64,000 nucleotides of DNA from Streblospio benedicti (lineage: Eukaryota; Annelida; Polychaeta; Spionida; Spionidae). The notes under the pieces are model-generated. The model was given only the letters and a program-made list of their open reading frames with translations, ran no database searches and was not told the DNA's origin. A program made the position numbers and the translations under genes. Within the stretch, counting starts at the first letter, position 1; the number at the start of each line of letters is the position of its first letter. Positions 39,301 through 54,300 of this stretch are shown here, piece after piece. The stretch is taken from contig CM032669.1 in the NCBI GenBank assembly GCA_019095985.1, positions 34,344,402-34,408,401 on the forward strand, given 5' to 3'.

Positions 39301-42300
39301 TCATCTTTGTATCAGAAAAATAGCATAAAACAATAGAATAAGATCTTAAAAAGAAATCCTTCTTAAGTACTTATTTGACAGTCTCAAAGTGGTCATTGAT
39401 TTGAAAAATTACCTTTTAAACACCAGTTTGCCAGCAAATTAACTGAAACATGCTAAATTTTTACAAGGTTATCGCATGCATGACTTAAACAATGCTGATT
39501 CTGGATTACACTTTTAAGTGGCCATTTTATGCCTTGGTCATTTTATCCAATAACGTAAATGGATTGGGTGGGATGGGCGAGCAAAAGTAGCATTGCCTGT
39601 TGACATTGACACGTATCATTTACGATGTTATATTACAGGGCAGGCATGGCGGCCATTTCAAATTAATACAAATGAATAAGGTGCACATATTAAAGTTTAA
39701 ACAGTCTTCAAGGCCATCCTATTTTTAGGAAGATGTTTTCCCTGTTTTGTTTGGTTAGGTTGATAAAGAAAGTAAATTATTATTATTTTTTTTTTTTTTT
39801 GCAACATATTAATATAATGGTTTTTGCAATAGATTAAAGGGAAATAATCATACAAAAACTGAAAACCATTACTGTTCTTTAAATTCTTTTAGCCAATTTG
39901 AAAGAGAAGAGACTACGTTGACAGGTCTATAGTTTCACATCATTATTGAATAAATTAACAGGATTTTAATTGCTAATTGGTGGCCACAATTTTAGGGGTT
40001 ATAAGTAATGAAGCAAGGGTCAATGATTTTTCCCCATTAGTGATGTTTAGAATTATGTGGGTGGATTCCTCTTCCTTGTCTTCCTAAACAGCATTTTTTG
40101 GATTGTGGGATTTTTTATAATGCCACAATAATCTCTTTTGTATTACTTCTGTATTATTTTGAAATAGAAATGAAAATGGAAATCCACAATATCATCCTAG
40201 TGACATTATAAGAAACATTATGTTATAAAAATGAATTAATAATAAGCTAACATTTAAAATGTAATATTTTAGGTAAAACTAATTCCTACTTTTCGTAATA
40301 TTTGAGCTTCATTTATGTCGAAAGTTAACAAGATCCTGTAATGCCAAATTCAATAGGTTACTTAATAATGAAATGCATTAAAATTTTCATGACCTATCAT
40401 GATATTAGATTGTGCTAGATTGGGAATTTCACTTGCATAGTTCAGGCACTTCTTGAATCCCTTGATGTAAAACAAATAATTACATTTTTAAAAGAACAAA
40501 GTACCGAGCATGTTTTGCATTGAAATATCTTCATCCAGACAAAATTAATCACCATATGAAGATTGATATGATTATTATATTTGTTCCCATTCTTAAATTA
40601 ATGATATTTTGTAATCTACTTGCAGGTATCAGTGTAACGATTCCCGAGGGTGCTGTGAAAAAAGGCAGCACGGAGGAGATGTTCATTGCAGTGAGCAGAG
40701 ACGACAAGGATCGGCCACGGCTAGAAGGTACTGAATACACGTAGTTATGGGTTTTTCATAAAAATTCTAGCTGACATTTGAGCTAGCGACAATTGATAGA
40801 GATCTACTCTTTCTTATCCACTACCAAGAGCGTGACTTCAAAATTACAGTGAAGCCTGTCCATCTCAGACACCTCCAATTTAAGGACACTTGTCTTATGT
40901 AGACACTTTTCACTTCTCCCTATATAAAAGTGAGCCTCTCTTTTAAGGGCAACGATTTTTATTAAGACACTTTTCACTTCTTCCGATGATAAGACCGTTT
41001 CAACTGTAATTCAATACAGACACTTCAATATGATGTGTTCCTCGTCTTCCAGCCTCACAGACACTGCTGGGCCCAGTGATCGTGATCGGGCCGCCCACGC
41101 TGTCACCAAGAAGCCGGGTTGTGCTATCGTTCCAGCACTGCGCCAGCATCAAGCACGGCCAGTGGGCGCTGTCTGTGTATGGGTCAGACTCAGGCTATGA
41201 CGAGTCAACGCAGTGGACCGTGAGTGCCTCATTATTGCTCATTTTAATAACGTATCGTAGATTTATCCTGGTTAAAGTAGTCATTGATGTATGCTATTGC
41301 AGCCTGGAATATAAGGCATTAAATAAGCTGACATTTACCAAGTTGGATGTCTGATTTATCGGAACCCATGGAGGATGAATCAGACGTCTAGTGTGGTGGA
41401 TTTCAGCTTGTTTTATGCCTTTTCTAGGCTGTAATAGTAGCACACAATTCCTCAAAGTTAGTATCGAGTGCTAGGATTCAAACTCAAACCACTTTTGCTA
41501 ATTTATCTATGTTTGTTAAGATTATGCTCATCTTTGACACCTTGGTGAGGATGTGGACATAATGGACAAGGCAATACAGCCGGTCATAAATTCAATACTA
41601 GCATGTGCTTACCTTGTTTCGACGTCCACGCATCACTTCGATAACGTTGATGTTAAAACCGCGCTCATTACATTTACTCACCCATATACCTGAAGCAGAC
41701 GTTTTGGCTTACCGCAGACGTACATCAAACGATGGCAAAGCAAATACAAAAATAGTGCATATGTTTCTGTAGCAAGATGAAATGTAGATAATGTTTATTT
41801 TGTGTTGAACAACATTTATAACAATAGCACAACAAAGTGGTTTGTTTTTGCATCTTATCGGAACTTTCCACCCATTGAACCCGGCGAGACTCACAATAAT
41901 CCTGACCTATTTACCACTTGAGTGGAGATGTGGGATACACTGAGGCAGATGAGAAATTTTGTTTGCTGTCAAAAATATTAAGCCTTTTTGCCATGGGCGA
42001 GTTGGATATTAACATTGTAATCCACCATGCAGTGGCAGTTGGTTCATTATTTTAGGTTTAATAAATTTTTTTCATTTGAGAAGATTATGAGATTGAAATT
42101 TTCGATTGCACTTAACGTCATTTCATTGTGTTGTAAATGGTTAGAAATAGGAAACTTTTTTCACACTGCAAGTTTCATAACAATATGCAAGATTAAATTC
42201 AAAGATTTGGATTTATAATATGCACGAAATGCAAAATTACTTCATGCTTAAATGAAACCACAGACATTAGGACATGATATTTTAATAAACAGGCGTCAAT

Positions 42301-45300
42301 GAAAAGTAATTGAAGTACTTTAATATTTCAAGAATTATGAATAATGAATTAAAGAATTTTGAATTTAGGGGACTTGGGCACTCCACAGTAGGAATTCGTA
42401 AAGTTTGAAAATATAAACTTGTTGATATAAAGGATTCTTTCTCTAAGTCCATGACACATAGCTAGCCAAGTCCTTTCATAATTACAATAATTCTATGCAC
42501 ACATTGTACACCAATATCAAGCTTAAGTTCGTCCTCTTGTCCTTGCAGCGGCTGGTGACCCTCGGTCAGGAGACGATCAACACGCCGATATACACGCAGG
42601 TCGACCTGTCGCAGTGCCACGTGATGACCGAGCACTTTCTCCGATACGTCATGGTGGGGGAACCCAACATGGCGGGGAAGGCGGTCAAGATCCTGCGACT
42701 AGCGGCGTTCGCGCCGGCAGTTCCTAGTGGCATTGACTACAACGTGCGAGTGTACTTCGTGGAAGACACGCAGGACGCTATGGAAGTAAGAGCCGTTTTT
42801 TTGTTGATGAATACACTTGGACTCATTTATCTCAGACTGTAGTCAAGTTATGGATAACCGGAGATAAGAAGAAACATTTACCATCATTACAAATTCTTCT
42901 GATATCAAAATTTTGCAGTCAATTTTTTTTATTTTATTTCGTTAAAGGTTGACTTAAGCGGGTCCAGCTGTAGTATTAATCATGTATTGTATTTTGCAAA
43001 ATAAAATGAAAAAGTCAGTAGATGGAATTTTATGTCTTAAAAAGTGCGATTGAAAAGAAAATGTATTCATTCGTATTATATGCACAGATTGCTTTGTCGT
43101 CTGTAAGAGATTTCTGATTCAAATGTCAAAAGTGCATGAATATTTTCTCATTCAGTGTTAATCATCAATATAAGCTTCATCGATTTTTATGAAATGGAGA
43201 AAGCATTGTTTTGTACAGATCATTCCTGTTTTACTTCTATGCTCCATGCGCATCAATGACTAATAGAGTCAACAGAAACACTCAGGAGTGATCGAGATAT
43301 TGCTTGATTTTAGATTATTCTGTTTGAGACAATGCCCGACTGGCGGGCGTTGTTGTCGTTCTATTAAGCTTATTTTCATTCACTTGGAAGGAGATTTCCC
43401 CCTTGTTAAAATCCGCATCACTTTTTTATTTGCTGTGAATTCCCCTAGATATTCTCTGCCAAACATTGATTGCGCGTGGAACAATAGAAAATGGATTGCA
43501 GCCGCTGGGATGCGATGAAGTAGAAACACCAGCGAGAAACCGTAAACCTGGCCAAACAAGGTGCTGACTAAATAACATGCTAATCAGGGACGGGATGAGA
43601 GCCTAAAAAACAGATTAGATCAGTCGCCAGCTGACAGTGGAACCACGGCGGGTGGCGGATTACTTGCATCATTTCACGGCCATCTTTTCTTCGCCATTTT
43701 TAGTGACAATAATCCCCCACAATGCATAAGGCCTCACCCGCTAATTGAAATGTGAAATGATGGAGTCAAATTTCATGTCCCGTTGAGCACTGAAGTGGAA
43801 TGCATTGCCTTCTAATTACATAAATTGACATCTACATTGCCATTAATCATTCTATGTTCTGTCAATCATTTTCCTTTTAATTGTCACTCCCAACTTGAGC
43901 TCTATCTTTTATTCATAAAAATACAGATAGCTTTGCATGTCATCTCTGAGGTTTTACCTTTGCTTTTGGCTTTTTAAAGATAAAAATGACGTTGGCAGGA
44001 TTGGTTTTGTGTTCGTTTGTCTGTCGTTTCCATGGAAACTGGCACCTGAAGTGTGCGTCCCGAGGATGGTGTGAGGTGTTTGGCTGGTACACGACACCCC
44101 GTTCATGATGGCAGGTTGTTGTCTGCTCACATTTCCTTCTCTCTACCTAGGTGTTGTTTACTGTACATTGATTATGCAAAAACAAAAGCAATTATTTGCA
44201 CCATTGTTTGCCTGTCTGACAGACATTATTGCAATTATTATGATGGATTTTTCATAGCTTTTTTTTCTGTTCGAGGAAATATTTTATTGAAATGCGAAAC
44301 ATCAAATTTGTTTTTCACGTCGTCACTTTCAAACAAAATGTATCAACTGGATATTAGTGCAATGCTATGGAAGTTTAGCATTAAGTTTAGACAAAACAAA
44401 TTGTTCTCTCAGTGCATAAAAAGTCCTTGAGGCTTTGCTTAATTTCCTGCTTAATCACTATCTCACCTGTTGTCAACAAAACGGATGGCATCACCTCCCG
44501 AAGACGATCAGATTTCTCATCTGCGTCTTGGCCATTGTGAGTTGACATGCACGCGAGATGCACGCTTTAATTAGTAATCTAACCCCATGGGTTATGAAAA
44601 TTAGCCAGAAAGTCATTATTTTTCAAAGGTCTTGATAATTGTTAAGGATTGTTCTTTATGATGAATAAAGTATATTTGCGCTGCATGCATTGATTTATTC
44701 CTACGCTAATTTCTTATACTTGCAGGGTGCATTGGTATGATGCATCGCTCATTCATGCTGTTACAGTGTCCAGTATTTTAACATAATGTAAATGACCTCA
44801 CAAATTGTAGTTTTAATTTTTTCTAACAAAACATTGCATCTGTCTATTACAGGGAGTGATGCAAGTTGAGCGCAAGTTGGGCGGCCGACTTCTGGAGAAA
44901 CCCAAACAAATTCTGTTCCAGTACGGAGGCGGGAACCTCTGTATGACCATGGAAGATCTGGGACCAGGGTGGAAATCCAAATTGGGCGCAAAATACCAGG
45001 TGAGATTTACAAAGCAGATTTCGATTTTAAGATGTTTTGAGAACTGGAACGGATGATAAGTTGAGGGTTGTCTTGTTGGTTGTTACATTTTGAATGGTAT
45101 GATGTGTGTTCCAGAAAGATTTTCCGCATTTCGTGCAATGTAATGGTTTGGCAATTAGCTTCAGAAATCTCATGATTTCATGCAAAACTACATACTATTA
45201 CCATTTTTAATAGCATCTGTTCAGTTTCCTGTGATTGCAACGTAACAATGTCACAAGTGAAACTAACGGCAACACTATCCATAATCCAGGCCACAAATTC

Positions 45301-48300
45301 GAACAAAGAGTTTGAAAATGTTATGAAATTGGAGGAAACCATTTTAACACAATCTACCTGGTGATAAAATGATCCTCTGCAGTTACATGACACATGCATC
45401 AAACTGAAATATCAGAAACAAAAATAAACTATATTAGGAATTTGAGGGGAAAAAAAGATTTTTTTTTTTTGTTGGAACAAGGAATTTACTAAAATATTTT
45501 TCTTGGATGTAATTATGACGTATAGGACTCAAAAATCACCAGACCAATGCTAGTTTTATATGGTTTCCTTTTAAAGATATAAGCATTAAGGTAACAGAAA
45601 ATTGTGCTGGTAAACTCAATATGTGTTCATCTTTGTTCAGTTCACGTGGGATGTTCCCATCTGTCATAATGACCTCTGTACATTGGACTGTAGCACAAGA
45701 CGTCCATAACTCTCTTCATAAATCAAGTATTTGTTTACACCTCACCACAGTGTTTCGTTCTTCAAGACATATAATAGCAACATCATATCCATAAAATGTG
45801 TACTTGACACTAATGAAATTTTGTCTTTAAGTCATACTCATTCAAACTTATGACAAAATACCTTCACTTTTTTGCGATAATAATTCAAATGGCAAGCGGT
45901 TTCACGTTTCATTTCCTGGGCTTGCAAATTCTACTTTGAAAAATGTTCAGTAATAGAAGAAGATTAGAGTGGCAACCTTGGATCATGAGTTATTTGGTGT
46001 TGTAAATGCTGTTGTGTTGAACATTTTATTAATAAAAAGTTATGATATTTGTACGTAGCTCAAATACTTTGTGTTATCCAATGACTTAACTGTGATTTTG
46101 CTCATGATTAGTTTCTTTTTCTTGTTAATAAAATCATCATGTAATGACATCAAACTAAAAGTATTGTCATAAGTGAAGGGGCAAGCATCAAGTAAGCAAT
46201 TTAAAAGGATTTTATGGATCTTGTTGAGAGTCTGTATGTTATAAATATCAGTGAAGGTTAAATGGTTAAATGGCGTGTCTAATTTTGATCTAGAAGATTG
46301 CTCATTGGAACAGAAGATGCAAAAACTTGAAGAGCCTGACGTTCATTTATGTTTCGAGTTAGCCACGGATATCTCTGTGAGTGTGAACTGATATTGTCAG
46401 GTTTAAAATATCCACTTCCGAAAGTGTTTCCACATTATGTTCTTCTATTAACTTTTGATGCTGATGTAGATTTTCGCACTTATGCTGAGAACACAAGCTT
46501 GGTTAACTGTACAGCGTTGTGAATAAGTAATTTAAAACTTACGCATCAAATTTGTGGCATAGCATATAGAATGAAATCCAATCAGCTCATTATAGACTTA
46601 TTTGTGGTAACTGTTGTCAAATTCTGTCAGATGTATTGTGTTGGACTGATTCAAAGCGGACAACTTTTCTCTGTCTGTCAACATTTTGTAGACCTAATCT
46701 TGTGTCGGGTGACAGGTTACACACACACAGCCTTGCCGAGTTCTTTGCAAAATGAACTCGTGTGACACGAGTGTCAGTGTGTTAGTTGATATCGCTGGTT
46801 CTCATGCCCTCTTTTTTCAACACACGGCATCACAAGAAAGAGTTTTCTTGCCTTCATTCTCCTCTAATTATATTGCATATTGAATGATAAGTTGTGTATT
46901 GAGTTTCATTTGTGGACCTTTGACCTAGAAAATCATAGGGACTGTATCAATGTGAACATGAGCGTATTCAGAAACTGGTGTATGATTCTTTGATGTCTGT
47001 CTTTAGAAAGAATAAATTTTTCAGTGGCTATCTTTATGCACTCACTTTCTAAACAGGCCCAAATTAATACTGCATGTAGATGAGCATGATTCAGGTAATT
47101 CTTGCAACTTGCCATAAGTCATAAACATCTATAGCTCTGTAAATAAAACCGATGAAACCCATGTCTCACCTCACTCTTATTCCACGTCAAATGGGCGTGA
47201 ATAGATAATTGAAGTCACGTTTTAATATGTTCTTGTCGACAAAGATTCGTCCTTATCTTCAAAAGATAGCATTTCGGTAACTGTTGCATTCTGTGAGTGA
47301 GCAAATCAAATCATATTCCACCGCAAACTGTATTAAATTTGCACTAATCTTGCCACTTGTGCGAGTGTTTCCATCAGCACGTTTTCCACTGTCTGGACTA
47401 AAGAATGATAACCGGATTTAGTTAAATCCTTATTGAGTTAGCGGTTGCTTCAAACAAGCCGACTTTGAAAAAGCTGTCATGGCTGCTTAAACAAAGCCAA
47501 AAATTGACTCCATAATTATGTTTGAGTAGCGTTTTTTAGGAGTGCTCCATTTTAATAGTCAAGGTTCTTGAACGACTAGATTATATTCAACCCCATGTTT
47601 TGGGTGAAAGGTTGTGTCAATAGGTGTAGATTTTCAGTCAGGTATTAGTTTTATAAAAGCCTGTAAAGCTTAGATTTTTAGCCGGGAGATAATTGCTTTT
47701 TAAAAACACAAAATGATGGTTTCATGCATGACCATGTGCTAATCCAAACAATCAACATGGCCACCAAGAAAAGATGATTCATTTTTAGCCTTATTGAAAA
47801 TGCATCATGACTAGATGTTACTTGATAAGCCATATTTTAAAGATCCCTCAGCAGGGGGTGAAGTTAAAATGCAGGCACCTGCTCAGTTTAGGGTCTGAGG
47901 TGGGTGCTTCTGACTCCAGGAGTGCTCATGATGACATCGCTCACTGCGAATGCCACGTTTGACGTACGATTCTGCATAGTTCATGTGGGAAGGAGTCGCA
48001 ACATTATGACCTTTTTCTCTGTTGGTTGTTGAGTAATTATGAGGTTACCATGACTAGGAGAGATAGTTGTCTCATGACCAATGATAAATAACTTTCGATA
48101 CATCCGAAATATAAATCGCGTGGTGCATCTTCAATGACTAAGCAATAAATAAGTTTATCTTCTCTCTCATTTTTGTTCATTGTCTTGAAATTTTATCATC
48201 ACAATATTTTGACTATTACTACAGCATTTTCATTCAGGTTTCAAGTTACGGCATCAATTGTTCACATATCATAACATTTTCCACGCGGGCTTCGCTGTCA

Positions 48301-51300
48301 TTGTACATGTATGAGATCTCATCATGATCAATGTGAGCTAAAACACTTACAATCGTTTAAAAAGCCAGAAAAAAGGCTGTGTGACAGTAAAAACATTGCA
48401 CCTGCATGTCATCCCAGCATGGGTTTGAAAATGCCATGCATCACTGTCAAGAGTGCGTTCGTTAGGAAATACCGCCACATGAATGCGTTATGATAGATAT
48501 TGAAGGTTACTATCAAAGGCCATCATGTTATCTCCGCTACATATTTCCCCCAAACAGAACTTGGGCAAGCACAAAGATGAGATTTTTCCTTGTGTTTCGT
48601 TGGCATTTCAACTAGACAATGCTGTATCATATTCAGGATGAGATAACCTTGATGTGAATGAGACAGATGAAATGATATACAAAATTGAATTTACATTAAT
48701 GGGCATACTAAAATCTTTATCAATAAAATACTAGCAAAATATGATGCACAAACTAATTCTGAGCCTTTTTTCTATTGCAGGAGATCCCGTTCCGGCACAT
48801 CTGGTCAGGCACACAGTTCGGTCTGCACTGTTCTTTTGCACTTGAGCATGTGCCACACACAGGTGCCACTGACCCGCACCTGTATTGTGCCGTGCACGTC
48901 TTTCAGAAGGATCTTCTCGACAACAGTCAGGCATTGGAGATCTCCTGTAATCTCACAGAGGTATGAATAGTTTGTGGTCTAGTCTTTTTATTGACTGAAT
49001 AGTAGTAGTCAGTAATCGCCACAAATGCAACACAGAAGAAAGACTAAGATAAGTGTAACATTTACACAACAATGTCTACTTTACTTAACGTTTTAAATGA
49101 TCTGTCCAATCATTTGTTCTAGTTATTCAGTGAATCCAAGTTTTAAGAGGTTGGCATGCCCCGGTATAAGCTAATCAAACTGAATAAATTGAGGATAGGT
49201 ACAGTGCTGTTCATTACCACAGAAAAGCATATCAATTACTTGGTGTAGTCTATGAAACTAGATGGAACACATTCTTTTGGTCAGAGATTAAAAGGAAGAA
49301 GTCCAGTAATAGACAATCCTAGTATTCTGTTTAAAGATGATTTAAAATATAAACACTGTGAACTTGCACTGCATGATTCTATTCATCTCTGGTTGAATCT
49401 CGCTGTATCTATACACAATAATTACAAGAGAGATGCGGCTGATAATACCATGTCATCAACACACTGGGGCATTGTGTTTTACCTTAGAAAGCAGACAACA
49501 TAACAACCATGTTTGCCTAAAGAGTTGACAAGTACAAAAAAGGGTGGAAGTGGGAAGACCTTTCGTGAAGATTGATACTAAAATATTACATTGTGACACC
49601 GAAAAAACGCAGTGTCAAACTTGATTAATGATTCATAAAGTAATTTCACAGATAATTTTGAGATAATATTAGTTGAAAGCTTCTTGCATATTTTTCTTGA
49701 GTGATAATCTCAAGATGTTGGATATTTGTTGACAGAAGATATGAAAAAGATGTTGATTGTTTGAAGTGATGAAATTAACTTAGACTTCTTATTTAGAACA
49801 GGTCAATCTTACGGACAAAATATACAATGAAACAACCTTAACCATATGTGGTTATTTGCTTATCGATCATTGCTTTTAGATTTGTGTTGTTCACTTTATG
49901 ACAGTCAGTAAGATAGCTGATGTTGCTGATATAAAGTACAATTTGATCACATAATTGATGGCACACACCTGGCCTCTAGGTAGTTGCCAAAAAAAAATTG
50001 AAGTTACAGAAATTTACTCCTCTTCTTACCACTTTTTGTGTTAAGAAAGAATTCTAAATATAATAAATTCTTGAGTACCGTAACTTGTAACATTAATTTC
50101 TTGCAAGTTCTATGTAGCACTGTTGTCTCTTGTAGACGACAATTGAAAAAAAAAGTTAGAACAAGTCGATATTACAAGCCAGGACTTAAGACAATATTTG
50201 AAATTCTAAACTGGTACTTTTCATTTTCACATGCTTAGAATTTTACACAAGGTATTTGGGATTGTGACGGTTGTCCAATAATTAAAAAGAGAGGTTCACT
50301 TAATATATTATATGCGAAATAGGAAAAATGGGAACCAGAGAGAAGTGAAGTGTCTACATAAGACGGGTGTCCTTTCAAGGGAGGTGTCAACATTGACAGG
50401 TTCCAACTTGTATGTGTAATAAGCTGTTTCTCTCTTTCTTACAGCAGAAGCTGGCTGGCAGCCCGGCGCACCTCAAGCCGTCAGCACCACTGCCTCCTCC
50501 ACGCAGCGCCACTGTGAGCGCCGCCGGCCGCACCGTCATGCTAGAGTCACCAACACATGTGTTCAGGTAAGACAACCGCGGCAGGTTTCATATGGTTTCA
50601 CACATTTTCAAACCCTATAGTGGCGGGTTGGTCATTTAGCCGAGTATTGCAGCCTAGAATAAAGTCTAAATACAGTCTGACGCACAACGCAAATTTGTCT
50701 CTTACCCAAGAAATCCGAATTCACCCATAATCAACCCCCACTGTGTCCCACTGTTTAACTCATCTTGTTCATCTGGATGGGTTGAAAGTGACTTACTTTG
50801 CAATTCACATAAGATCATAGCACACATGTTTCCTTTACAGAAACTCTCTGAGAAGCATTCCTTGTTATTCACATTGATTATGGGTGACGTTCATTCATGT
50901 AAATGCTAATAATTGTGTAACTATGGTTAAAATGTATTATGAATTATTTACTTATGTTTAAACATAGTTGTAAATATTAAAAAGAATATGCAGGCTCTAG
51001 AGCGGGTTTTGTGGGGGTTATCCATTAATATCTGTGGGTGCGGATGTGGGTATCTGCTCAACTTTTGTTAAACATACTGGTGCGGGCTTGAGTATAGGTT
51101 TCACATTAAACGTGCAGGGCAGGTGTTGGTGCAAACATATCACCCGCGCAGGGCTTTGGACTCGAGACTATGTTGTTTCTTAGGCCCGTATAGTATTAGA
51201 CATCCTTTGGTGCACTTCAGTACCAAGCATAGTAAGCTGACTAGCGGCACTTTGAGCTTAGATTCTGTGCTGAGCGGACATAAGGCAGACAACCCAACTC

Positions 51301-54300
51301 CTGTGGAGTTTGGGCTCTTTTTCTCTATCTGCAATCAGCCTCTGCCTTCCGCACTTGAATATGTCAGGGAGTGGCTTGCCCATAGGCGCCTTGTCCAGCC
51401 ATTTGTGAGGTAGGTGAGTGGTGTTATTAGAACACTCCTACTTTCTTTCAGACCAAGACCTAGGGATCACTACTCTTTCTTTTTAGCTGAAGCCCACTGC
51501 AGATGTCCACTCCACCGGGTGTGACTTATAGGTGCTGCTACCGACAGAGATGAATGACATCAGAAGAACATCGCATGGATAACACATGGATATTTTGCGG
51601 GGTGAGTTTTCATTGCACAAGTTAGTCCCGTACAAGCGGACGACCTTGTAAAGTGAAAACTGGGGAAGAGTGTGACAAAAATCCCTGTTAGTGATAGGTC
51701 ACTGGCGCGCAGCTCTCTTAGAGGGACTGTCAGAGTAGGTTGCCCTGTATAACTGCGCCAGTTAGGATTAGAATCTCCCACCTTGTCACACTTCAGTAGA
51801 GACCAGAGCACTGCGCGGGGTCCCAAAGCTTGTGGGGCCTGCTTTTGCACCCACAAATTTGCGGGCTGAATTGTCACTTATACTACAGGTGTGGGTGCGG
51901 GTTTTAATCCTCAAATATTTTGCATCATGGGCTCTTTGTGGAATTGAAATCATGAAGAGAGCCCACAAAGAAAGCCACACTTTCTACTTTTTACAATTTT
52001 CTATGATCTTTTCCAGCTTTACAGATTGTAATTGCATATTTTCATATCTTCTGTAAAAAAAAGTGCAGTAGATGTATTTCATTACATTGATATTGCAAAC
52101 AGGAACGTCATTGGCTTTATAGTCTTTATAGTAACAGTTCATCTGGATTTTTTCAAACTGAATTACACAAGATCATAGGCACACATGTTGTCTTTACAGA
52201 AACTCCCTGAGAAGCATTCCTTCCTACTCACGTTGATTATGGGTGAAGTTCATTCATGTAAATGCTAATAACTGTAACTACGGTTAAAATGTGTGATAAA
52301 TGTATTTACTATATGTTTAAACATAACTGTGAATATTTATAAAATGTGCAGGTTGTCCATTAATATCTGTGGGGCGGGGCGGGTATGGGTGCAAACGTAT
52401 CACCCGCGCATGGCTCTGGTATAGGGTAATTCCATTGGGGTAACTCATTGATAACCATGGAAATGAATTGATAGTGGAAGTCTGCACAACCATAACAGTC
52501 TTGGTTTGATTGCGTCGCTTCAGCTGCGAAAGCAAAGCCTTATGTTTGTTTTGTTTGTATCCAACTATGTATGTATGTCTGGACAAGCTAGAATGTTTAC
52601 TAATGAACCGATTTTATTCAAACTTTATTCAACCATGTTGTATGACGTGACGCCAAAGTGATTCGATTTTTGGTGTGCTTTCCACTGGGACATTTGTGGT
52701 CCATTTTCAACATTTTCTGCAACAATTTTAATAGCACTTGAAAGAATACGGTCAAACTTGATAAATGCTTGCATGCGTAATGAATATCATGAGTTCGATT
52801 TTTGCACTTTGCCAATTAACGTTTGTCTATCAGAGACAGAGCCATTTTAAGTCAATATTATAATTTCCCCCCAGCTTGTTATAATACCGTTTAAGACTCG
52901 ACGATCAAATTTAGTACAATGATTTTATTAGATCAAGAGTCCTCAGAGAGAGAGTACATTGTCACTTGAATAACTTTGACTCATAGGCAATATAGCATCG
53001 TCGGTTTCATGGCTGTATACTTTACACTGACTTTACCAGTCAATGTATCATATCTAGCCGTGGGACAAATAGACGGATTATTGTGGAAGTAAAGGCAACG
53101 CTTAGCAGCGTTGCAAAAAAATAAATATCTCATTATTATTATTGGGCTAAAGTAAACATCTTTATTGCCCATGAGTCAACACTGTTCGTGTAATGCTGTG
53201 CTCTCTAAGCACTTCTGATCTATTTAATTCGTTAGGCATTGCTGATCCCAATATATCTATTTCCTCATTTATTAACTTGACAACTTGAACTATATCTATA
53301 AAGATTCTTATTTTTGTATACTTATTCTTGTATATGTGTAACCATATACTTTAATGTATTTGGTAGCAAATTATTTGGTTGCAAATTGTTTCGTTGGTTC
53401 ACTTCTAACACCAAAGTTACGATTACAACATAACATGTGCATATTTTAAAAACAAATATTCAACCAATATGCTAGATGATGTGATGTTCTAAAATAAAGT
53501 GAACATGTCCATCTCCCATGTGAAATCTATAGCAGGAACATTTTGAATGTGAAATGTGAAACTGAAAGCTTTATAAAAATTAGTTATCTCTAACTTTGAC
53601 TCCACAGAGCATGGTATCACAGAAATAAGCGGAGCTCCAAGTGAGATTCATTAGATGGTTTATTGCACTGTGATCAGAGCTCTCCAGGGGTACTGTTCAC
53701 ATTTGATATCTGGTCAAATCTTGTGGGAAGGTTGTGCGCCAGACTGTTTATGGTAAAAATTTAGCAAGATTTAAATGGTGAGGGTGAATCAGATATACAA
53801 TTTGCCAAATTTTAGCTTATTTTATATTCTATTCTAAGCTGCAATAGTCCCTATAAACTGACCAAATCTATAATATCGTCAATCATTATGATTTTTATAA
53901 TTAATTTTTTAATTACTAATTTACAGTCCACTTTTTCTTTAATATGGTTTCATTCTCCTACCTTGATGTGAATTATAATGGGAAAAAATCATAATACTGG
54001 CTTAAAATGGTATTCAAAGTTACCGGTAGATCTAATGTCATAAATACAATTTCCTTTTGAATGGAATTTTGATTTCGTGAATATCCATTACATAGTCATA
54101 TTGTAAATTCAAAGTGAGATTAAAATTTGTAATGAATGCCTACTTAGTGTATTTAATGTCTAGATCATGTTTCTACCACGTTCATTTCCTTGTGATAATT
54201 TTCCTAATTACCTCAGATGAATATTATAATTGTTCTTAAACTTCTTACAATGTATGATGCATCATTTTCAATTTTGCGTTTTATTTTTAACAGATTACCC

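Larger units (their letters stand above)
50567..54293 (+). other. UNC5 intron, about 3.7 kb
   Basis: Contains two direct copies of a dispersed repeat (50768-51158 and 52138-52419) separated by a GC-richer block (51159-52137) with open frames on both strands that I do not recognise. Ends TTTTTAACAG. Confidence 0.75.

Noticed and set aside
51123-51877. Open frames on both strands between the two direct repeats
   Set aside because: No domain recognised; both strands open over GC-richer sequence suggests composition, not coding.
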